From NCBI RefSeq assembly GCF_001624695.1, contig NZ_JSEP01000011.1:1-64000 (forward strand): DNA of 64,000 nt. Reading direction: 5' to 3'. Positions 37,580-45,849 of this stretch are shown here, in pieces. Positions within the stretch are counted from its first letter, which is position 1, and each line of letters opens with the position of its first letter. Under the pieces are notes generated by a model. That model saw nothing but the letters and a program-made list of their open reading frames with translations. It was not told where the DNA came from and did no database searches. The DNA comes from Labrenzia sp. OB1. GTDB lineage: Bacteria > Pseudomonadota > Alphaproteobacteria > Rhizobiales > Stappiaceae. The translations under genes and the position numbers were made by a program.

Positions 37580-38059
37580 TCACCTTGTGTCGGGCACTTC
37601 TCCGGGCCAGGCAACGACATGGAATTCGTATTCCTCAAGTCGCATGCCGTCCTCCGGCACGGTTTTGCCTTGCACGGAAATGCCGGCCTGGTGCACGGTT
37701 TCGGAATCTTTCGACACCAGTGGATGCCACCAGTAAAGGTCCTGTCCTTCGCGAACGAGACGATAGGCACAGGTGGGTGGCAACCAGGTGAGCGTGCGCA
37801 CCTCTTGCGGTGTAAGGCGAATGCAATCAGGGACGGTCGCCGCGCGGTTTTCATAGTCCTTGCAGCGGCAGCTGTCGCCATCCAGAAGGGTGCAGGCGAC
37901 ATCGGTCCAGACGATTTCACCCGTGTCCCAGTCTTCCAGCTTGTTGAGACAGCAACGGGCGCAGCCGTCGCACAGCGATTCCCACTCCGGCCCGCTCATC
38001 TCCTCAAGCGTCTTGGTTTTCCAGAACGGGAGATGTCCCTCGATATCCGCCGGTATCAT
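37580..38059 (-). CDS. UPF0260 (YcgN-like) cysteine-cluster protein
   Basis: The 159-residue protein has the UPF0260 pattern: [20 protein letters not shown], then CDGCARCC and CRCKDYENR, followed by a CAYRL segment and WHPLVS. The cysteine clusters suggest a bound metal or Fe-S cluster. The function is unknown. ATG 38059 follows GGA; the frame opens at 38167. Confidence 0.9.
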   Translation of the reverse strand: MIPADIEGHLPFWKTKTLEEMSGPEWESLCDGCARCCLNKLEDWDTGEIVWTDVACTLLDGDSCRCKDYENRAATVPDCIRLTPQEVRTLTWLPPTCAYRLVREGQDLYWWHPLVSKDSETVHQAGISVQGKTVPEDGMRLEEYEFHVVAWPGEVPDTR

Positions 38060-38381
38060 TTTATCCGTGCCTGTCAGATCAATCTGCCGTTTGTCGGATC
38101 CCGCCGAGGCAGCTGGATATTGTCCAGCCTGAACGCCTTCCAAACCCAAAAGGAGCGTCGGGGACATCAGGGATCTTCAGGTGCGCCTAGCATGCCTGCC
38201 CACCTCCGGCAAGCGCGGCCCGGCCGCACACCGCATTTGTACGAGCAATACTGCCGGAAACTGGTATTCAGGAAGGACCGTTCATTCACAACAACAAGGA
38301 CAGCCATTCGAGACCGGTTTCCACACGGACAAAAAACCGGTAATTTGAATTGATCCATCTTGATCCGGAGAACCCGTTCGC

Positions 38382-40580
38382 GTGGCCAACGAACAGCATT
38401 CAAGTGATACCGACGGCAATCTGCCGCCGCGCAAGCGCCACCGTATTCGCCGGTTCTTTCTCGGCCTCGATGCGTTTGTAGACACCGCTCTCTGGAAAAG
38501 CGGCGCCGCCATACGGCGGACTTTCGAAGGCTATGACGCCTTTCTGCGCCGTTTCCGGGCGAAAGGCATCTGGCGGGCTTTGGCAGAGCTTTCCTCCGAC
38601 ACTCTCACCTATGGTCTTGCGGGCTTCATCGTCGTTCTGGCCTTTGCCCAGCCGGCCTTCGAGGCCACCCGTTACGCCGATTGGAAAACCACCGACGATT
38701 TCGCCGTGACCTTCATGGACAGGTTCGGCAAGGAAATCGGACGACGGGGTATCGTGCTCAATGACAGTGTGCCATTGGAGGAAATTCCGGATTCCCTCGT
38801 GAAGGCAACGCTGGCCACCGAGGATCGCCGGTTCTTCATCCACTTCGGCATCGATTTTGTCGGCACTTTCCGTGCAATGGTCGAAAATGCCCGTGCGGGC
38901 GGCGTCGTCCAGGGTGGCTCCACCCTCACCCAGCAGCTCGCCAAGAACCTCTTCCTGAGCAACGAACGCAGCCTGATCCGCAAGATCAAGGAAGCCTATC
39001 TGGCGCTGTGGCTGGAGGCCAATCTCTCCAAACAGGAAATCCTGAAACTTTATCTGGACCGGGCCTACATGGGTGGCGGGGTGTTCGGGGTGACCGCTGC
39101 GGCCGAGTTCTATTTCAACAAGAACGTCCGCGAATTGACCCTCGCCGAAAGCGCCATGCTTGCCGGACTTTACAAGGCGCCGACCAAATATGCCCCGCAT
39201 ATCAACCTGCCCGCCGCCCGCGCCCGCGCCAACGAGGTGCTGACCAACATGGTGCAGGCCGATTTCCTGACCGAAGGCCAGGTTATCGGTGCCCGCCGCA
39301 ATCCCGCCGTCGCGGTTGATCGCTCACAGGATCAGCTGCCGGAATACTTCCTCGACTGGGCACTGGAGGAAGTCAAAAAACTCGCCCGCCGAAATCCCGC
39401 CCTTGCCCGCGACCGCATTGTCACCGTGCGCACCACACTCGACCCTGCCCTGCAGCGCAGCGCGGATCAGGCGGTGGAAACCATCCTGAGGGAAAATGGC
39501 AAACTGCGAGACGCCAACGAAGCGGCACTGGTGTCAATGCTCCCCGATGGGGCCGTGGTCGCCATGGTAGGTGGCAGCTCCTATGGCGAGAGCCAGTTCA
39601 ACCGTGCGGTCAATGCCTTGCGCCAGCCAGGCTCCTCCTTCAAGCCGTTCGTCTATATCACTGCTTTCATGAACGGGTACGGTCCGGAAAGCATCGTCCC
39701 GGACCGGCCTGTCTATATCGGCAACTGGACACCGCGGAACTATGGCAGAAGCTACCGCGGTCCCGTGACCCTGAGAACGGCGCTCACCAAGTCGATCAAC
39801 ACGATCCCGGTACGCCTTTCCATGGATTTCGGGCGTGAAAAAATCATCGAGACCGCCTATGCCATGGGCATCACCCACGAGCTTGAAAACGGGATTTCCC
39901 TTCCCATCGGCTCCTCCGAAGTGACCGTGATCGACATGGCCTCCTCCTATTCGGTTTTTGCCAATGGCGGCTTGAAGGCCTCCGCCTACGCGATCATGGA
40001 AGTCACGAACAGCGCCGGTGAAGTTCTCTACCGAAGGGACCAGGACGAAACCGGCCCTGAAAGGGTCCTGCCGGAGGACAAGGTGCATCAGATCAACGAC
40101 ATCCTGGTCAATGTGGTGGAGGCCGGCACCGGCCGGCGTGCCCGCATCGATGGTGTGGTGGCGGCTGGAAAGACAGGCACAACCAATGCCTACAGGGATG
40201 CCTGGTTTGTCGGATATACGGGCAATTTCACCACCGCCGTCTGGTACGGCAACGACGATTTCGCATCCACCCGGCGTGTTACCGGTGGCAGCCTGCCCGC
40301 CATGACCTGGCAGAAATACATGGAATTCGCCCATAGCGGCATCGAGCTGGCCGCCATGCCCGGCGTCGATGCGGAAAACCTGCCAAGGCTGGCACGTGCG
40401 AGCCCGGCCAAACCGGCAGCGCAGGACGCCGAGGCCCCGCAGCCGCGCGTCCTGAAACGGCGTACTCAGGACTTGCTGCTGCGCATCGGAAAGGAACTTC
40501 GCCTGCTCCTGGAACAGTCCAATGCCAGCGTAATTCCTTCACCGGCATCCACCCCCACCAGTTTCGCGGCCGCGCGATGA
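38382..40580 (+). CDS. Bifunctional penicillin-binding protein 1A
   Basis: The 732-residue inner-membrane enzyme polymerises and cross-links peptidoglycan. A basic cytoplasmic leader (to about 80) and one membrane helix precede a GT51 glycosyltransferase (EDRRFF with catalytic Glu near 147, GGSTLTQQLAKN) and a transpeptidase with SSFKP (Ser near 419), KSINT and KTGTT (near 596). The start is GTG 38382 with GGAG twelve bases upstream. The stop overlaps the next gene (ATGA), so the three genes are one operon. Confidence 0.95.
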   Translation: MANEQHSSDTDGNLPPRKRHRIRRFFLGLDAFVDTALWKSGAAIRRTFEGYDAFLRRFRAKGIWRALAELSSDTLTYGLAGFIVVLAFAQPAFEATRYADWKTTDDFAVTFMDRFGKEIGRRGIVLNDSVPLEEIPDSLVKATLATEDRRFFIHFGIDFVGTFRAMVENARAGGVVQGGSTLTQQLAKNLFLSNERSLIRKIKEAYLALWLEANLSKQEILKLYLDRAYMGGGVFGVTAAAEFYFNKNVRELTLAESAMLAGLYKAPTKYAPHINLPAARARANEVLTNMVQADFLTEGQVIGARRNPAVAVDRSQDQLPEYFLDWALEEVKKLARRNPALARDRIVTVRTTLDPALQRSADQAVETILRENGKLRDANEAALVSMLPDGAVVAMVGGSSYGESQFNRAVNALRQPGSSFKPFVYITAFMNGYGPESIVPDRPVYIGNWTPRNYGRSYRGPVTLRTALTKSINTIPVRLSMDFGREKIIETAYAMGITHELENGISLPIGSSEVTVIDMASSYSVFANGGLKASAYAIMEVTNSAGEVLYRRDQDETGPERVLPEDKVHQINDILVNVVEAGTGRRARIDGVVAAGKTGTTNAYRDAWFVGYTGNFTTAVWYGNDDFASTRRVTGGSLPAMTWQKYMEFAHSGIELAAMPGVDAENLPRLARASPAKPAAQDAEAPQPRVLKRRTQDLLLRIGKELRLLLEQSNASVIPSPASTPTSFAAAR

Positions 40581-41263
40581 GTGAGACGTCCCTGTGGCCG
40601 CGCGTCACCAGCGGCGAAACCAACTGGTACGAGAACGAGCTGCCCAGGGTCATCCGTCCCCATCGCGGCCATCCCGTGCGCACGCTGACGGCAATCTCGC
40701 TTGTACTGCTCCTGGCCTCTCTCCTCGGCATCAGTTCCGCCTATCTGGTCATCGAGCGCGAACAGCCACTCAATGCGGTCACGATCGGGCCCTGGCAGGC
40801 TTACCCTAAGGCAGGCACGACCGAAGCGGACCCCTATTCGGTGGCCATCTACACGCGCGGTGCTGTCATTCCGCTTGCAAGCGGTGAAGGGCTCGCCTTG
40901 GTCGCTCGCGTGGACAGCAACGAACACCTGCTCGACCCGACCTGCGTTTACCGGATCGCCGGACAGACCCCGTCCGCACGCCTGTGGACCCTGACCGCCG
41001 TCAATGGCAGGGGCGATCTCGTTGAAACCCTGCCCGGCCGCGTTCACCTGGTCAGCCAGAACCTGCTGCGCGCCGGGGACGGCACCTTTGAGATCACCGC
41101 GGCGGCGTCACCCCAGTCCGGCAACTGGCTGCCGCTGGCAGCCGGGGCCAACGCCAGCGACGGCCTGCGTTTCGTCCTGCGGCTTTACGATGCGCCTGTC
41201 ACCACGGGCGCAGCTCTGGACGGCGTTAGTATGCCGGTGATCGAAAGGACGGGCTGCCCATGA
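40577..41263 (+). CDS. DUF1214-domain membrane-anchored protein
   Basis: The 228-residue protein has one N-terminal membrane helix (about 36-57) and a periplasmic DUF1214-type domain recognisable from CVYRIAGQTPSARLWTLTAV. It overlaps the PBP1A stop and the DUF1254 start by four bases each, suggesting translational coupling and a shared job at the cell wall (inference). Confidence 0.85.
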   Translation: MSETSLWPRVTSGETNWYENELPRVIRPHRGHPVRTLTAISLVLLLASLLGISSAYLVIEREQPLNAVTIGPWQAYPKAGTTEADPYSVAIYTRGAVIPLASGEGLALVARVDSNEHLLDPTCVYRIAGQTPSARLWTLTAVNGRGDLVETLPGRVHLVSQNLLRAGDGTFEITAAASPQSGNWLPLAAGANASDGLRFVLRLYDAPVTTGAALDGVSMPVIERTGCP

Positions 41264-41820
41264 CGCTCTCGCCCCGCTTTACCCTGACGGTCGGAATTCT
41301 GGCGACGTTGTGTCTGGCGGCGGTCATCCATATTCTGGTGGTGCTCAGCATTCCCCGCAACGTGCAGCACAGCGCCTATGACAATATCGCCACCTACGGG
41401 ATCGACCGGCAGTTCAATCTTCTGCCCGACGTCAAACCCGGCCAGGAAGCTCTTCCCGATCTCGACCCGGCGATGAAACACGCCGCCTGCCGGTTCCAGC
41501 TCGCCGACGGGCCTGTCCTTTTCGACGCCAGCATCCCCGTGTCCTTCTGGTCCATCGGCCTGTTCAATGCCGCCGGCGAGGCAGTCTACAGCCTCAACAA
41601 CCGCACCGCCGGCGCCGAACGCCTCTCCATGCTGGTTCTGACCACCCCGCAGCTCTCCATCCTTCGCGAGAACCCGCCGGAAAACCTTGAAGACCTGATT
41701 GTCATCGAAACCCCGGAGCCGATCAGCGGCTTTGCGCTCCTGAGAGCGTATGTTCCGCATAGCTCGAAAGCAGACGAGATCGACCTGGCATTGCGGGCAG
41801 CCCGTTGCGGGACGATCTGA
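41260..41820 (+). CDS. DUF1254-type membrane protein
   Basis: The 186-residue product has an N-terminal helix (about 7-30) and a domain resembling the DUF1254 part of DUF1254/DUF1214 proteins (NVQHSAYDNIATYGID, PDLDPAMKHAACRF, FWSIGLFNAAGEAVYSLNNR). It is coupled to the DUF1214 gene, so the two halves normally found in one protein are here split in two genes. Confidence 0.82.
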   Translation: MTLSPRFTLTVGILATLCLAAVIHILVVLSIPRNVQHSAYDNIATYGIDRQFNLLPDVKPGQEALPDLDPAMKHAACRFQLADGPVLFDASIPVSFWSIGLFNAAGEAVYSLNNRTAGAERLSMLVLTTPQLSILRENPPENLEDLIVIETPEPISGFALLRAYVPHSSKADEIDLALRAARCGTI

Positions 41821-42084
41821 GCACACATGAAATCCGCGCATCACCGCCCGGACAACGTGAAAGCCGGATTGCGGAAAAGCTCGCCCCCGTTCATCGACAG
41901 CCCGTACCAGCAGCGGATAAGGGAATTTTCAAACAGAAGCCTGCAGATGCCGCGTTGAATTGGCCTCGGAAAATCGCGCGAGCGCATACAAATGCAAATG
42001 CAAATGCTGCCTCGGGTGTCCTCCTGAAACCATGAATCTGTTTGAGCCGTTACACTCTGGTGAAAAAACGTTGGGTTCGGCGCT

Positions 42085-42942
42085 CTATTTCACCACCGGC
42101 GCCCGCTCGACTCCCCACCCCGAGTAGATCCGCGATCTCTTGGCAGGCGCGGTGGTGATGTAGCGGCCACCGCGTTCGCAGCTTTCCTCGGCCAGCTTCA
42201 CCTGGCCCTCGAGTTCGCGGATGGCGTTGTTGACCTTCCATACCCGGTTCTGGGTCGGGGTCTCGATTTCCAGCCCCTCGAGCGCCTTCTTGTAGGCAAT
42301 GATCCGGTAGCGCAGTGCCTGGCCGACCCATTTGGTCATCACCCGGTTTTCCCAGACCCGCGCCTTGGCGCCGTCATAGGTTTCCTCCGTGGTCACGGTC
42401 TTGTTGCGCAGAACCCTCAGCCGCTCGTCATCCGCCTTCTGAACCCGGATCGCCACCGTGCAGAACGGCATGACCAGTTCCGCGTCGCCGGTGGCGTCGG
42501 ACGCGATCTTGTCGTAGCGGGCATCAGAGGACCTGAATTTGTCGGAGCGCAGATAAATCAGGTAAAGATCGGGCGGAACCCTGCCCTCGGTTTCCGGCAT
42601 GACCCGTGTGCGCGCCAGTTCCACGATGGTTCCGCCGATCCAGTCCTTGGTCCAGGGTGGACGGATCAGCGTCCAGCCGCGGTTGCGCAGCAGCTTTTCA
42701 TCGTTGGTATAATTGAATTTCGAAACCGGATCCCCGCGCAGCCGCGCGGCCTCATCACCGGCTTTCGGCATCAGGTCATCATGGATCACCGACGGTCTCG
42801 CGCGGTCAAAGTCACCGGTCGGCCGCACACAGGCGGTCAAGGCAACGGCAGCAACAAGGACAGCGCCGAATGTCAGCACCCGCCCGAGCCTGTGTCCCCC
42901 GCCCTTCGCGGAACCGGGATGTACCGCTTCGCAATTGCCCAT
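42085..42942 (-). CDS. Lipoprotein, unknown function
   Basis: The 285-residue product has a basic start, a hydrophobic stretch and a lipobox LTAC (Cys at about 38), so it should be lipid-anchored. The rest is polar and beta/alpha mixed, with no recognised domain. A small gene lies 56 bases upstream on the same strand. Confidence 0.8.
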   Translation of the reverse strand: MGNCEAVHPGSAKGGGHRLGRVLTFGAVLVAAVALTACVRPTGDFDRARPSVIHDDLMPKAGDEAARLRGDPVSKFNYTNDEKLLRNRGWTLIRPPWTKDWIGGTIVELARTRVMPETEGRVPPDLYLIYLRSDKFRSSDARYDKIASDATGDAELVMPFCTVAIRVQKADDERLRVLRNKTVTTEETYDGAKARVWENRVMTKWVGQALRYRIIAYKKALEGLEIETPTQNRVWKVNNAIRELEGQVKLAEESCERGGRYITTAPAKRSRIYSGWGVERAPVVK

Positions 42943-42998
42943 AGGGCGCTTCTCCAGACCGCTCGAAAGTCAGCAACGCGGCTGGAGCGATACGACCG

Positions 42999-43208
42999 TC
43001 AGTCCTTGTCGGAACCGGCCGGTCCAGCAGCCTTCCCGATGGTCGCGATTCGTGCGGCAAGATCAAGGTCATGGTGCTCATACCGGACACCTGGGAAGAG
43101 GATAACTTCTCCAAAGGCCTCCCGGCTGGCCGAATGCCGGTTATCGGAATGACGACCCACACGTGCAGCGGGCCGCTGAGCGGACGCAAAGTCCAACAAA
43201 TTGCCCAT
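42999..43208 (-). CDS. Small conserved-looking protein upstream of lipoprotein
   Basis: A 69-residue frame with an excellent ribosome site (AAGGAGGAG, three bases before ATG 43208). The middle segment EVILFPGVRYEHHD resembles short hypothetical proteins that I recall from this bacterial order. No signal peptide or helix is seen. Its strand and position suggest cotranscription with the lipoprotein gene. Confidence 0.65.
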   Translation of the reverse strand: MGNLLDFASAQRPAARVGRHSDNRHSASREAFGEVILFPGVRYEHHDLDLAARIATIGKAAGPAGSDKD

Positions 43209-43401
43209 CGTCTCCTCCTTCGGTTCCTGCTGCTTCGGCGGCGTATTACCGGCGAAACACAGTCAAACGGGCGACGCATTACTTCCTGCAGGCTTCATTA
43301 GGAAGCCGTCAGGGTTAACAGGATGCTAACGCTTTTAGGGCAATTTGAATGAAACAACTTCAGCCGGTGGTCCGGTCTTCTGTATTTTGTAGACAGGTGT
43401 C

Positions 43402-44541
43402 ATGCGTCAAAGGCCTCACTTCAATCCTACCGTCGAGACGTCCGTGCCCGGCCGGAAGAAACCGCCGCAGGATCGCTGCGTCCTGCTCGCGGCGACCGAA
43501 CTGTTCGTCGGGAAGTCCCGGCATGATATTGAAGAAAAAAAGATATTTTTGGAGCTGGCACGCAATCTCCTGTCGGCGACCACACTGCAGGACCGTCGCC
43601 GGATTGCTTCCATGCTCGCGGCTCATCCCGAAATACCGGACGATCTGCTCGAGATCCTTGCCGCCGACGAAGACGAGCTGACTGCTTATCCGCCGCTCCG
43701 TTACAGTCAAAGGCTTTCTGTGGATCTCCTCTTACGCAAGGTCAAGGAAGGACCGGAATCTCTCAGACGGGCCATCGCAAACCGCCCGTCGCTGCGCGAA
43801 TCGGTGCTCAGCGCCCTGTGCGAGCATGCCGGTGCGGACTCCATAGGTATTCTCCTGCAAAGGGACGATATCCGCCTTGCACCGGTTCACCACGACAAAC
43901 TCAGCCGCCGCGGCGATATCGTCGCAGCGCTCGGCATGGAACTGGCCGGCCAGGACGCCCTCAATCCCGATGGCCTCATGGGCCAGTACCTGCATCTGCC
44001 CACCAAGCTGAAGGCGAAGGCCATTGCCGCGGCCGAGATGGCCAGCCTGATAAAACAGGCACAGACACCCGGCACTGCTCCGGTTCACCGTCAGAACAGC
44101 GCCCGCCTCCATCTTTGCGATGGTCTGGTGGCCGAAGCGCTCGCCGGCGACCGGCTCCGCTTCTCCGATCTCCTCTGCCAGGGACTGAGCCTGCCGCAGC
44201 CCGTATGCGACCTCATGCTGCAGACGGACCAGAGCGACGGCCTGACAATTGCCCTGAAGGCCCTCGGCATGTCCGCCTCGCAAACCGCCACCGTTTTGAT
44301 CCGGCTGTTTGGCGAGCAGATGCCATTGACGGATCTGCGCGGATTGTTGCGCCTCCATCGCACATTGAGCGTCGGTGCGGCAGGCGTTCTGGCCGGCCAG
44401 TGGATGCTGCAGGATCAGACCGTGCAGACCACGTCACCCAGACATGCCCCCCAATACCAGGAGAGCAATCGCCGCCAGGAACAGGCACGGACTGTATCAG
44501 ACGCAGAAGTCAGCCCTGCCCGCAGGAATTCGGGCAGCTGA
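43402..44541 (+). CDS. DUF2336-domain protein
   Basis: The 379-residue helical protein matches the DUF2336 pattern (FLELARNLLSATTLQDRRRI, LAAHPEIPDDLLEILAADED, LSQRG-like helical pairs) and ends in a polar low-complexity tail. DUF2336 proteins are alphaproteobacterial and of unknown role. The promoter region has a TTAA-N7-CTAA sequence (43315-43329), one base from a CtrA box, which is weak evidence for cell-cycle control. Confidence 0.82.
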   Translation: MRQRPHFNPTVETSVPGRKKPPQDRCVLLAATELFVGKSRHDIEEKKIFLELARNLLSATTLQDRRRIASMLAAHPEIPDDLLEILAADEDELTAYPPLRYSQRLSVDLLLRKVKEGPESLRRAIANRPSLRESVLSALCEHAGADSIGILLQRDDIRLAPVHHDKLSRRGDIVAALGMELAGQDALNPDGLMGQYLHLPTKLKAKAIAAAEMASLIKQAQTPGTAPVHRQNSARLHLCDGLVAEALAGDRLRFSDLLCQGLSLPQPVCDLMLQTDQSDGLTIALKALGMSASQTATVLIRLFGEQMPLTDLRGLLRLHRTLSVGAAGVLAGQWMLQDQTVQTTSPRHAPQYQESNRRQEQARTVSDAEVSPARRNSGS

Positions 44542-44611
44542 CCCCGGCAACACCGGGTCTAAAGCCCGCATTTTCTTTGAGAGCTCCGCATGGCTGCGGA
44601 CAGAGTATTTC

Positions 44612-45001
44612 TCAAAACCGGAACACGCCCTTGCCAGGATCCATTGTGGGATCGGCTGCGGGCTCATCCGTGGCGAGCGGCAGCTCCACCTGCCCGTCTC
44701 GCGCCTCGATCTCCACCAGCCAGTAATCCGGATCCATCCGGCCTTCCTTTTGAAGGCGGTCGGCCAGCATTTCCCGGTCGGCCTGCAAGAGGACACGCTC
44801 GAACAGGCGTCCGTCGGGCAGGTCGCTGAACATGGATTGCGGTGCGGGTCCGTAAAAATCGTAGGTTCCGTCCAGCCGGTCGACGCTAACGAAGACAGCT
44901 CCGGCTTCCGGTGCTCCCCGCTTCGAAACCGCAGCAAATCCGCCACCATTGAAGATCCGGCGCACAAGCGCACTGACGAAGAAGTCGGACGTGACCCGCA
45001 T
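44612..45001 (-). CDS. DUF1491-family protein
   Basis: The 129-residue product has the DUF1491 start MRVTSDFFVSALVRRIFNGG and the core GAVFVSVDRLDGTYDFYGPA and DPDYWLVEIEARD. The function is unknown. GGA precedes ATG 45001. It lies downstream of the peptidoglycan-binding gene on the same strand with a 90-base gap, so it may be in the same operon. Confidence 0.88.
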   Translation of the reverse strand: MRVTSDFFVSALVRRIFNGGGFAAVSKRGAPEAGAVFVSVDRLDGTYDFYGPAPQSMFSDLPDGRLFERVLLQADREMLADRLQKEGRMDPDYWLVEIEARDGQVELPLATDEPAADPTMDPGKGVFRF

Positions 45002-45091
45002 TGATAGGTCCTCGGCTGGAGACGGAGGAATTCGACAGTGACGGAATTTCGAAGCGGCTGAAATTTCAACCTGGCCGCTTCATATCAGAAT

Positions 45092-45841
45092 TCAGCCGGA
45101 AAGGGAGCGCCCGCTGATCATTTCCAGACGCTCGATCACCTTCGCGCCAGGCTCGCCTGTAAGCGGCAGACCGCGATCGAGTTCGAACCGCTTGATGGCC
45201 GTCGTCGTGTTGGCGCCCATACGTCCGTCGGCTTTCAACGGACCGTAACCGAGTTCCGAAAGCGCGTTTTGTATCTTCATCAGACGAGGGTCCGCATCGA
45301 TGTCGGCGACCGTTTCGGAGCCCGCGTCCTGAACGGGAGTGCCGGAGAACCCGGGTTTGGCGCGTGGGACGGGCAGTTGACCTGCAATCGGTGCGTCCCC
45401 GTGCAACAGGACGAGTGCCAGCAACGCCTCGCTCGCCTCGCCCGTCTCCATCTGCCCGGCGCGGCGTTCGAAGGCGCGGATGGCGCGCTCCGTTGCCGGA
45501 CCGTTCAACCCGTCAAGCGGACCTGCATAGAGCCCGATCTTTCTCAGGGAGATCTGCAGATCGAGCACCAGCGTCGAGATCTCCTGGATCTGCAACTCGC
45601 CGCGGCGGTCACCCGGTTCGGGAAGCTGCAAGGCATCGGACCGTTCGCGGGTGGCAAACAAGGGCGCCGGGTGCCGGCCCGGCTGCAGTCCGACCGCATT
45701 GGCGACAATCAGGCAGGCCGTCAGCCCCATAACGACCGTACCGCCAGCAGCCACCGGATTGTCGAGCGCCACATGGCCTGCCCGTGCCATGAAGGAGTCG
45801 GGGGCCTTGACCTGTTTTTTCTTTTTCGCCTGTTTCGCCAT
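45092..45841 (-). CDS. Membrane-anchored peptidoglycan-binding protein
   Basis: The 249-residue product has a basic cytoplasmic start, one membrane helix (about 30-52) and two PG_binding_1 modules: LQISLRKIGLYAGPLDGLNG (about 95-140) and IQNALSELGYGPLKADGRMG (about 190-245). It begins eight bases after the sensor-kinase homologue's stop, so the two probably work together at the envelope. Confidence 0.88.
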   Translation of the reverse strand: MAKQAKKKKQVKAPDSFMARAGHVALDNPVAAGGTVVMGLTACLIVANAVGLQPGRHPAPLFATRERSDALQLPEPGDRRGELQIQEISTLVLDLQISLRKIGLYAGPLDGLNGPATERAIRAFERRAGQMETGEASEALLALVLLHGDAPIAGQLPVPRAKPGFSGTPVQDAGSETVADIDADPRLMKIQNALSELGYGPLKADGRMGANTTTAIKRFELDRGLPLTGEPGAKVIERLEMISGRSLSG

Positions 45842-45849
45842 GCCTCCGC

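Noticed and set aside
41988-42010. CAAATG hexamer repeats after the DUF1254 gene
   Set aside because: Only about three copies, intergenic, with no sign of function.
43315-43329. CtrA box before the DUF2336 gene
   Set aside because: TTAA-N7-CTAA has one mismatch to TTAA-N7-TTAA, and such sequences occur by chance; kept only as a remark in the gene entry.
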